DNA of 47,595 nt, from contig CACYZM010000030.1 in NCBI GenBank assembly GCA_902778855.1, forward strand, positions 1 through 47,595, read 5' to 3'. The notes under the pieces were generated by a model, which ran no database searches, had not been told where the DNA came from, and saw only the letters and a program-made list of their open reading frames with translations. Source of the DNA: an uncultured Bacteroidia bacterium. GTDB lineage: Bacteria > Bacteroidota > Bacteroidia > Bacteroidales > UBA932. Every line of letters starts with the position of its first letter. Within the stretch, counting starts at the first letter, position 1. A program made the translations under genes and the position numbers. Shown piece after piece: positions 40,419 to 47,595 of the stretch.

Positions 40419-41582
40419 CTACTTGATTTTACCGAACAACTTACCTGCAATGACCATACGCTGGACTTCGGAAGTACCTTCGTAGATCTCCGTAATCTTC
40501 GCGTCGCGCATCATGCGCTCCACGGGATATTCACGGGTGTAACCGTATCCGCCGTGGAACTGGACGCACTTGGTGGTGACTTCCATGGCCACTTCGGCGG
40601 CGTAGAGTTTCGCCATCGCGGCGTCGGCCGAGAAGTTGACCTTCGGGTTGGCGACGTGCTCGTCTTCCTTGCAGGCGGCGCTGCGCACCAGCAGGCGGGC
40701 GGCCTCGATCTTCGTCTTGAGGTCGGCCATCTGGAACTGGGTGTTCTGGAACTTGGCAATCGCCTTGCCGAACTGTTTGCGCTCCTTGGTGTACTTGACG
40801 GTCTCGTCGAGGGCACCCTGGGCGATGCCGAGGGCCTGCGAGGCAATGCCGATACGGCCGCCATCGAGCGTCATCATGGCGATCTTGAAGCCCTCGCCCA
40901 CCTTGCCGAGGAGGTTCTCCTTCGGGATGCGGACATTCGTGAAAATGAGCTCGGCCGTGGCGCTGCCGCGGATACCCATCTTCAGCTCTTTCTTGCCCAC
41001 CGAGAAACCGGGCGTTGTGGCTTCCACGATGAACGCGGAGATGCCTTTCGTACCCAGCGACTTGTCGGTCATGGCAATGACGATGTACACGTCGGCGTGG
41101 CCGGCGTTGGTGATGAAAATCTTGTTGCCGTTGATCACCCACTCGTCCCCGTCGAGGACCGCGGTGGTCTGCTGGCCGGCGGCGTCGGTACCGGCGTTCG
41201 GCTCAGTGAGGCCGAAGGCGCCGATCCACTGGCCGGACGCCAGCTTGGGCACATACTTCATCTTCTGCTCTTCCGTACCGAACTGGAGGATCGGCGACAT
41301 GCAGAGCGAGGTGTGGGCCGAAACGACCACACCCGTGGTCGCGCAGCAGCGCGAAAGTTCTTCCACCGCGATGGAATACATCAGGTTGTCGCCGCCGGCG
41401 CCGCCGTATTTCTTGGGCACGGGAATGCCGAAGATGCCCAGCGGGGCCATCTTGTCGACCGTTTCCTGCGGGAAGCGTTCCTGTTCGTCGATTTCGGCCG
41501 CGAGGGGTTTCACCTCTTTCTCGGCAAACTCGCGGATCATCTGACGGAACAGTTCCTGGGTCTTGTTAAGATTGAAATCCAT
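40419..41582 (-). CDS. bcd: Short-chain acyl-CoA (butyryl-CoA) dehydrogenase (387 aa)
   Basis: Reduces crotonyl-CoA to butyryl-CoA using electrons from EtfAB, the last redox step of lysine and acetyl-CoA fermentation to butyrate. The FAD-binding acyl-CoA dehydrogenase signature is seen at FGLTEPNAGTDAAGQQTTAV, then FITNAGHADVYIV, QFHGGYGYTREYPVERMMRD, and the catalytic base Glu in EIYEGTSEVQ. Length is standard. Position between hbd and etfBA supports a butyryl-CoA function rather than beta-oxidation. Confidence 0.93.
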   Translation of the reverse strand: MDFNLNKTQELFRQMIREFAEKEVKPLAAEIDEQERFPQETVDKMAPLGIFGIPVPKKYGGAGGDNLMYSIAVEELSRCCATTGVVVSAHTSLCMSPILQFGTEEQKMKYVPKLASGQWIGAFGLTEPNAGTDAAGQQTTAVLDGDEWVINGNKIFITNAGHADVYIVIAMTDKSLGTKGISAFIVEATTPGFSVGKKELKMGIRGSATAELIFTNVRIPKENLLGKVGEGFKIAMMTLDGGRIGIASQALGIAQGALDETVKYTKERKQFGKAIAKFQNTQFQMADLKTKIEAARLLVRSAACKEDEHVANPKVNFSADAAMAKLYAAEVAMEVTTKCVQFHGGYGYTREYPVERMMRDAKITEIYEGTSEVQRMVIAGKLFGKIK

Positions 41583-41606
41583 ATCGAATTGCTTGCTTGT
41601 TGTCGA

Positions 41607-42443
41607 TTAATACTTGTAGAAGCCTTCTCCGGTCTTGCGGCCGAGCAGGCCGGCGCGGACCATCTTGCGGAGCAGCGGATGCGGGCGGTACTTCGGATCG
41701 CCGAATTCCTTGTAGAGCACCTCCATGATGGCGAGGTTGACGTCGTTGCCGATCAGGTCGGCGAGCGCCAGCGGGCCCATCGGATGGTTGGCGCCGAGCA
41801 TCATGCATTTGTCGATGTCCTCGGCAGTGGCGATGCCGTCGGCCAGGATGCCGACCGCTTCGTTGATCATCGGGATGAGGATGCGGTTCACCACGAAGCC
41901 CGGGGCTTCCTTCACCTCGACCGGCTGTTTGCCGATGGAAGCAGCCAGGTCGATGACACACTTGCAGACTTCGTCGCTGGTCAGCTGACCGCGGATCACC
42001 TCGACCAGGGCCATGCGGTCGGCCGGGTTGAAGAAGTGCATGCCGATGAACTGGGCCGGACGCTTGGTGCAGGCGGCGATTTCGGTGATGCTCAAGGAGC
42101 TGCTGTTGGTGGCGAACACCGTCTCCGGCTTGCAGATGCCGTCGAGTTCGGTGAACACGTCCTTCTTCAGCTGCATATCCTCGACAGCGGCCTCGATCAC
42201 GAGGTCGGCGTCGGCGAAGGTGGCGTAATCCGTCGTGGTCGAGATGTTCGCCAGCATGGCGTCCATCGCTTCCTGGGCGATCTTGCCCTTTTCGACAAGT
42301 TTGGCATAGCCTTTAGAAATCGAAGCCATCGCCTTGTCGAGGCTGGCTTGCGTGCGGCTTTTCATGACGACGGGCATCTTGGCGGCGAACGCCTTCACGA
42401 TACCCTTGGCCATCGTACCGGTTCCAATGACACAGATTTTCAT
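41607..42443 (-). CDS. hbd: 3-Hydroxybutyryl-CoA dehydrogenase (278 aa)
   Basis: Interconverts acetoacetyl-CoA and 3-hydroxybutyryl-CoA with NAD(H). The Rossmann loop is [18 protein letters not shown]. The catalytic His is in [19 protein letters not shown], and the C-terminal domain shows [20 protein letters not shown] and [17 protein letters not shown]. The size of 278 residues matches single-function clostridial Hbd. It is not needed for the canonical lysine route, so its presence with crotonase suggests this operon also feeds acetoacetyl-CoA or acetyl-CoA into crotonyl-CoA. Confidence 0.93.
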   Translation of the reverse strand: MKICVIGTGTMAKGIVKAFAAKMPVVMKSRTQASLDKAMASISKGYAKLVEKGKIAQEAMDAMLANISTTTDYATFADADLVIEAAVEDMQLKKDVFTELDGICKPETVFATNSSSLSITEIAACTKRPAQFIGMHFFNPADRMALVEVIRGQLTSDEVCKCVIDLAASIGKQPVEVKEAPGFVVNRILIPMINEAVGILADGIATAEDIDKCMMLGANHPMGPLALADLIGNDVNLAIMEVLYKEFGDPKYRPHPLLRKMVRAGLLGRKTGEGFYKY

Positions 42444-42466
42444 AAGCTTGTATTTAAATTTGATCG

Positions 42467-43246
<780 letters not shown>

Positions 43247-43259
43247 CGTTCCGACCGGA

Positions 43260-43919
43260 TTACTGGGCCATCGGCTTGAGGTCGGGCGAGATGATCAGTT
43301 TGGCCTGCGTGGCCTCCTGCACCTGCTCCACCGTGAATTCAGGATTGATCTCCTTGAGCACCAGACCTTCCGGAGTCACGTCCATCACGCCCATCTCGGT
43401 GATGATCATATTCACCTGATGCGCGGCCGTCAGCGGCAGGGTGCACTCCTTCATGATCTTGTGGTTGCCCTTCTGGGTGTGTTCCATCGCCACGATCACG
43501 CGCTTGGCACCGACCACGAGGTCCATGGCGCCGCCCATGCCCGGGGTCAGTTTGCCCGGAATCATCCAGTTGGCCAGATTGCCTTTCTCGTCCACCTGCA
43601 TGGCGCCCAGGAACGTGCAGTCCACGTGGCCGCCGCGGATGATCAGGAAGGAATCCGCCGAAGAGCACGCATACGCGCCCGGATACGCCGTGATGTAGGC
43701 GCCGCCGGCGTTGACATAGTCCTTGTCTTCCTTGCCGGGTTCCGGAGCCGGACCCATGCCGACCAGGCCGTTCTCCGACTGGAGCGTCACGTTAACGCCC
43801 GCGGGAAGATAGTTCGGGATTGCGGTCGGAAGACCGATGCCCAGGTTCACCACGTCGCCGTCCTTGAGTTCCAGCGCGGCACGGCGTGCAATCGTTTCTC
43901 TGATTTGAGCTTTGTCCAT
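43260..43919 (-). CDS. 3-Oxoacid/butyrate-acetoacetate CoA-transferase, subunit B (219 aa)
   Basis: One half of a two-subunit CoA-transferase that swaps CoA between acyl groups, in lysine fermentation releasing butyrate or activating acetoacetate. The catalytic Glu is in [16 protein letters not shown], followed by the glycine-rich [20 protein letters not shown]. Length fits subunit B (AtoA/CtfB/ScoB). The start [20 protein letters not shown] at 43919 is preferred over the ATG at 43925. Subunit A, normally adjacent, is not beside it: the upstream neighbour is kamE. It must be elsewhere, probably beyond the right edge. Confidence 0.92.
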   Translation of the reverse strand: MDKAQIRETIARRAALELKDGDVVNLGIGLPTAIPNYLPAGVNVTLQSENGLVGMGPAPEPGKEDKDYVNAGGAYITAYPGAYACSSADSFLIIRGGHVDCTFLGAMQVDEKGNLANWMIPGKLTPGMGGAMDLVVGAKRVIVAMEHTQKGNHKIMKECTLPLTAAHQVNMIITEMGVMDVTPEGLVLKEINPEFTVEQVQEATQAKLIISPDLKPMAQ

Positions 43920-43940
43920 AATCACTAGGTTTAGATATTG

Positions 43941-44735
43941 TTATTTCTTGGTATTCATTCGTTTGACAAATTCCTGGGCCACGAAGGAGGCCACATCGTC
44001 GGCATACGTGCCGGCGCCGAATCCGGCATCGAAACCGAGTTCCTTGGCCAGCTCGTGCGAGATGCGCGGGCCGCCGCACACCACGATCATCTTGTCGCGG
44101 AGGCCTTCGGCCTCGAGCAGTTCGATGAGCTCGGTGAGATTCTTGATGTGCACGTCCTTCTGCGTGACCGTCTGCGAGACCAGCAGGGCGTCGGCGTGGA
44201 GTTCGATGCCCTTGGCGATGAACTCCTCGTTCGGCACCTGGCTGCCCAGGTTGTAGGCCTCGAACATGTCGTAGCGCTCGATGCCGTAGTGGCCGGCGTA
44301 TCCCTTCATGTTCATAATGGCGTCGATGCCCACGGTATGGGCGTCGGTGCCGGTCGAGGCGCCTACGACCACCAGTTTCCGGCCGATGTTCTGCCGGATG
44401 TACTCGTCGGTCTCCTTCATCTCCATCACGGAAGACTCGACCTTCGGTACATAAATAGAGGTATAGTCCACGGTGTGGATCGTGCTGCCGTAGCAGTTGA
44501 AGAAGGTATAGCCGGGCGTCAGTTCCTGGTAGAAGACCACCAGCGGGTTGTTGAAGCCCATTTCCTTGAGCAGCTGCTTGGCCGCTTCCACCGCTTCGGG
44601 ACCGCAGGGCACGGGCAGCGTGAAACTCAGCTGCACCTTTCCGTCGTTCATCGTGTCGCCGTACGGCTTAACTTTGGTCAGATCCAAGGTCTTGTCGAAA
44701 TCCTTGGCATCCATCGAATAGAGTCCGCCGCTCAT
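43941..44735 (-). CDS. kamE: Lysine 5,6-aminomutase, beta subunit (264 aa)
   Basis: Cobalamin-binding subunit of the adenosylcobalamin- and PLP-dependent enzyme that moves the terminal amino group of D-lysine or L-beta-lysine from C6 to C5. The base-off cobalamin motif DxHxxG is DAHTVG with His133, and the PLP-binding lysine is Lys144 in NMKGYAG. Both fall at exactly the numbers known for the clostridial enzyme. The Rossmann-type B12 domain follows (KGIELHADALLVSQTVTQKD, then IVVCGGPRISHELAKELGFD). It lies 2 bp downstream of kamD. Confidence 0.97.
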   Translation of the reverse strand: MSGGLYSMDAKDFDKTLDLTKVKPYGDTMNDGKVQLSFTLPVPCGPEAVEAAKQLLKEMGFNNPLVVFYQELTPGYTFFNCYGSTIHTVDYTSIYVPKVESSVMEMKETDEYIRQNIGRKLVVVGASTGTDAHTVGIDAIMNMKGYAGHYGIERYDMFEAYNLGSQVPNEEFIAKGIELHADALLVSQTVTQKDVHIKNLTELIELLEAEGLRDKMIVVCGGPRISHELAKELGFDAGFGAGTYADDVASFVAQEFVKRMNTKK

Positions 44736-44737
44736 GG

Positions 44738-46294
44738 TTATCTCCTCCCTTTCATCAAGTCAATAAATGGATTGGAATAATGGCTGCCCTTGGCGACCAC
44801 GCCGTCGAGGCCCTTGCCGCCATTCTTCGGGCGTTTCACATCGCCGAACTTGCCTTTTTCCAGCGCGTTGAACAGGCCTTCCTTAACTAATTCTTCAAGT
44901 AGTTGCACGGCGTTATCGAGCACCAGGGCCGCCCGTTGGCGGATGATGCCGCCCTCCTTGAATTCCACTTCCTCGCCGATGTCCTTCATATTGTTGAAGA
45001 TGTAGCGGGCGTTCTCGATCGAGAGGTAACGGTCGCTCATGAACGGGGTGTGGATGGCCTCGGTGGGCATACCCAGCAACTGGATGCCCTGATGGGTCCA
45101 GATGCCGATGATATTGAAAAGCGCATCCTGGATGTGGCCGCGGAAAATGTTGCCGGTCATGAACTTGGTCGGCGGCATATACTTCAGCGTGGCTTTCGGG
45201 AAGATCTCGCGGGTCATCTGCGCCTGCGCCAGCTCGTAGAGGAAGCCGTTGGTCAGCATCGGATCCATCTCGAAGGCGTGGCCCAGACCCATCTGCTCCT
45301 CGGGCAGGCCGGCCAGCAGGGCCAGCTGCTCGTTGATGATGTCGGATGCCAGCACCGTGTGGGCGGCCTCCACCGCGTCGGCAGTGGTCAGGTAGTTGTC
45401 CTCGCCCGTATTGATGATCACGCCGGCAAAGCCGTTGATCACGCGCGAGAAGAACTGGTCGACGAGCGTGCGCTGCATGTTGATGTCGCGGAACAGGATG
45501 CCGTAGAGGGCGTCGTTGAGCATCACGTCGAGGCCTTCGAACGCGCCCATGATGGCGATTTCCGGCATGCAGAGGCCCGAGCAGTAATTGCAAAGGCGGA
45601 TGTAGCGGCCCACCTCCTCGCCTACCTTGTCGAGGGCGGAACGCATGATGCGGAAATTCTCCTGCGTGGCGAACGTGCCGCCGAAACCTTCCGTCGTGGC
45701 GCCGTAGGGCACGTAGTCGAGCAACGACTGGCCCGTGGTGCGGATCACCGCGATCACGTCGGCTCCCTGGCGGGCGCCGGCCTCGGCCTGCACCACGTCT
45801 TCATAAATGTTGCCCGTGGCCACGATAATATAAAGGTAAGGTTTGGGGCCCTCTCCCAGGGTCTTGAGGTATTGCTCGCGGCGGTTCCGACGGGTGCGGA
45901 TACGTTCGATGGAACCCAAGATCACGGGGCGAAGGGCTTCTTCCGCCTGCTTCTGGGAGGCGACGGGAACCTTCACCAGGTCGAGTGTGCCGGCAGAGAC
46001 GGCTTCCGCGATTTCCTGCGGCGTCTTGCCCGTGGCCACCATGGCGTTGCCCATATAGAACATCACGCCCTGCCCCAGCACGCCGGCGTCCTTGAGGGAA
46101 TCCACCACGACGTTGGGCAGCGGGACCTGGTTCTCGTCGACGCCGTCGATGCCCAGCAGGCGGCAGATGGTACGCTCCACGGCCACGGTCGTATAGCCGT
46201 CAGCGAACGACTGCACGTCTTCGGCAATCGTCCGCGCCAGCTGCCGGGCGCGGTCTACCTTCCGCTGGTCCAGTCCAAGTTTGCTTTTATTCAT
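44738..46294 (-). CDS. kamD: Lysine 5,6-aminomutase, alpha subunit (518 aa)
   Basis: The catalytic TIM-barrel subunit that cradles PLP and the substrate in the KamDE complex. The sequence is full length for the family, with conserved stretches AVERTICRLLGIDGVDENQV, YIIVATGNIYEDVVQAEAGA, IRTTGQSLLDYVPYGATTEG and EMDPMLTNGFLYELAQAQMT. Together with kamE (2 bp downstream) it forms the second step of lysine fermentation after lysine 2,3-aminomutase. Its start overlaps the upstream MutS-like gene by 8 bp, so the reactivase and the mutase are probably made together. Confidence 0.97.
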   Translation of the reverse strand: MNKSKLGLDQRKVDRARQLARTIAEDVQSFADGYTTVAVERTICRLLGIDGVDENQVPLPNVVVDSLKDAGVLGQGVMFYMGNAMVATGKTPQEIAEAVSAGTLDLVKVPVASQKQAEEALRPVILGSIERIRTRRNRREQYLKTLGEGPKPYLYIIVATGNIYEDVVQAEAGARQGADVIAVIRTTGQSLLDYVPYGATTEGFGGTFATQENFRIMRSALDKVGEEVGRYIRLCNYCSGLCMPEIAIMGAFEGLDVMLNDALYGILFRDINMQRTLVDQFFSRVINGFAGVIINTGEDNYLTTADAVEAAHTVLASDIINEQLALLAGLPEEQMGLGHAFEMDPMLTNGFLYELAQAQMTREIFPKATLKYMPPTKFMTGNIFRGHIQDALFNIIGIWTHQGIQLLGMPTEAIHTPFMSDRYLSIENARYIFNNMKDIGEEVEFKEGGIIRQRAALVLDNAVQLLEELVKEGLFNALEKGKFGDVKRPKNGGKGLDGVVAKGSHYSNPFIDLMKGRR

Positions 46295-47595
46295 ATTGTC
46301 GTTTTATTATAGTGTCAGCCAAATCAATCCACCGCGCGTCGATACCCAGTTCGCGCGCGATGTGAAGCGCCTCGTGGGGCACTTCGTGGCTCGTTGTCTT
46401 CACGAGCCGGTAGTCCATGCTCCGGCCCTTCGAGCCGGGGACCAGGCCGCGGACCCGCCAGCACTGGCCGGCGTGCTCCACGGTATAGTGCGTGGTCAGG
46501 ATCAGGGCCAGGTTGGGCTCCTGGCCCAGCCTTTCCAGCAATGCGGCCACCAGGGCCGTTCCTTCCACAGGGTTGGTGGTACGTGCCGGCTCATCGACGA
46601 GCACCAGCACGCGCCCGCCCGCGTCGACCGCCGCGATCGCGCGGTCGATGCGCTGCATTTCGGCCGCGAACGACGAGAGGCCCGTGCGTTCGCTCTGTTC
46701 GTCGCCGATGCAGAAGCGGATGTCGTCGAACGGCGTCATCACCGCTTCGGCCGCCGGCAGCGGGAAACCGAACTGATAGAGGTACTGCAGCATGCAGACC
46801 GTCTTCATCGCCACGGTCTTGCCGCCCATATTGGCGCCGATCACCGTGGCGGGAATCCCTTTGGCGAAATCGAAGTCCACCGGCTGGTATTCCCGCCCCT
46901 TCGACCGGAGGATTGCCCGGACTTCGGGATGGAACATGCCGCGGATTTCCGTTGCCGCGCCCGAAACGGGCAGCGAGAGCCCTTCGTCCTGATACAGGAG
47001 GGCCAAAGCGATGGAGATATCGAGGTCGGCCAGCGCCTGCAGGGTCCGGCGCAGCTCGGCCGCATAGGGACGGAGCTTGTCGCTGATGGCCTTCTTCAGG
47101 CGGTCTTCTTCATTGAGGAGCTGCTCCCGCAGGGATTCGTCGTCGGGATCGAGCTCCACCGCGGCGCGCAGTTGGCGCAACTCCACGGAATAGGAATCAT
47201 AGAGGTAGAACGTGCCGATGCCCAGCCCGTCGGGGTCGAGGATGTCGATTACGCGCTGCATGTCCTTCCCCACTTCGAGGGTTTCGGCCAGCATCGCCAT
47301 ATGCTTGATTTCGAACAACTCGATCTCGTCGAGCATGGCGCCGTCGGCGAGCGCGGAAAGCGTTCCGGTGATTTCGCGGAGTCCCTGCAGGCGGAAGCGG
47401 ATGTCTTCCACCCGGCGCCGGTCGTTCTTTACCAGGTCGATGTACCCGCGCAGCGAGGCGTAGGCCGCGTCGATCTGCGCGGCGTCGGTCATCATCTCCC
47501 GGTCGAGGAGCACTTTGCGGGCATAGCCGCTCTGCAGACGCAGTTCGTCAAACAGATAGCGGATGCCGCACGGGCTCTCTACGATTTCCCTAAAC
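46287..47595 (-). CDS. kamC: MutS-like ATPase, putative lysine 5,6-aminomutase reactivase KamC (N-terminus cut by window edge)
   Basis: A MutS-type ABC ATPase without the mismatch-binding domain. The visible 435 residues include a helical clamp region, then Walker A GANMGGKTVAMKT, the signature-like segment DEQSERTGLSSFAAEMQRID, Walker B RVLVLVDEPARTTNP and the switch His in ILTTHYTVEHAG. Genes of this type lie directly upstream of kamD in lysine fermenters and are thought to exchange damaged cobalamin. The frame stays open through the right edge (FREIVESPCGIRYLFDEL before the GTG at 47513), so the true start is outside. Operon partner kamB is expected further right. Confidence 0.8.
   Translation of the reverse strand, partial: FREIVESPCGIRYLFDELRLQSGYARKVLLDREMMTDAAQIDAAYASLRGYIDLVKNDRRRVEDIRFRLQGLREITGTLSALADGAMLDEIELFEIKHMAMLAETLEVGKDMQRVIDILDPDGLGIGTFYLYDSYSVELRQLRAAVELDPDDESLREQLLNEEDRLKKAISDKLRPYAAELRRTLQALADLDISIALALLYQDEGLSLPVSGAATEIRGMFHPEVRAILRSKGREYQPVDFDFAKGIPATVIGANMGGKTVAMKTVCMLQYLYQFGFPLPAAEAVMTPFDDIRFCIGDEQSERTGLSSFAAEMQRIDRAIAAVDAGGRVLVLVDEPARTTNPVEGTALVAALLERLGQEPNLALILTTHYTVEHAGQCWRVRGLVPGSKGRSMDYRLVKTTSHEVPHEALHIARELGIDARWIDLADTIIKRQYE

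Noticed and set aside
46287-47595. DNA mismatch repair MutS/MutS2
   Set aside because: The ATPase core is MutS-like, but there is no mismatch-binding domain or Smr domain in the visible part, and the 8-bp overlap with kamD indicates the aminomutase reactivase type.

Overview
The window looks like the chromosome of a GC-rich member of the Bacteroidota, most likely order Bacteroidales. The support is a SusC/SusD pair, many exported lipoproteins, Bacteroidales-type families (DUF4491, DUF4301, BACON, C10 peptidase, TIGR04076), and promoters of the Bacteroidota type (TTTG, 19-21 bp, TAnnTTTG) rather than Shine-Dalgarno-led starts. Lysine-fermentation genes suggest an anaerobic, amino-acid-fermenting gut, rumen or oral-type lifestyle. 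No rRNA, CRISPR array, insertion sequence or prophage was seen.

Layout. 1-5 kb: a MerR/GyrI-type regulator cut by the left edge, two very small winged-helix proteins, a lipocalin-like lipoprotein, a DUF4491 membrane protein, an exported flavodoxin, a decayed ABM-amidohydrolase gene and an alpha/beta-hydrolase lipoprotein. 5-10.5 kb: two convergent AraC regulators, an acyl-ACP thioesterase, a proline iminopeptidase fused to a frameshifted DUF2461 remnant, and a MATE exporter. 10.5-17.3 kb: a GH3 glucosidase and an esterase (both lipoproteins), DUF4301, a DUF2207-like membrane protein and a porin. 17.3-22.4 kb: YitT-like protein, class III fructose-1,6-bisphosphatase, MutY and an AI-2E-type permease. 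22.47-23.04 kb: tRNA-Ala(GGC), whose terminator palindrome reaches back into the tRNA acceptor strand, then a 460-bp gene-free stretch full of inverted repeats. 23.0-25.3 kb: a minus-strand group (phosphatidyltransferase, TIGR04076, YiiX-like, rubredoxin, exported unknown). 25.3-34.0 kb: SusD, SusC, secreted C10 protease and BACON lipoprotein, which look like a protein or peptide acquisition locus. 34.0-38.6 kb: CobW/ZNG GTPase with a His/Asp-rich metal loop, a DHHW-M15 peptidase fusion, and an MBOAT acyltransferase. 38.6-47.6 kb: lysine-to-butyrate operon.

The last region is the metabolic core. Read right to left it encodes a MutS-like aminomutase reactivase ATPase (cut by the right edge), KamD, KamE, CoA-transferase subunit B, crotonase, 3-hydroxybutyryl-CoA dehydrogenase, butyryl-CoA dehydrogenase, EtfB and EtfA. 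The other lysine steps (KamA, Kdd, Kce, Kal, CoA-transferase subunit A) are not here and presumably lie beyond the right edge. A protease, SusCD uptake and lysine fermentation next to each other make an attractive picture of protein scavenging; that coupling is inference.

Most unusual items: the DHHW-SGNH/M15 peptidase fusion beside an MBOAT (possible peptidoglycan or surface-glycan O-acetylation machine), the tRNA-overlapping 25-bp palindrome with the structured stretch after it, and two independently eroded genes at 3-9 kb.
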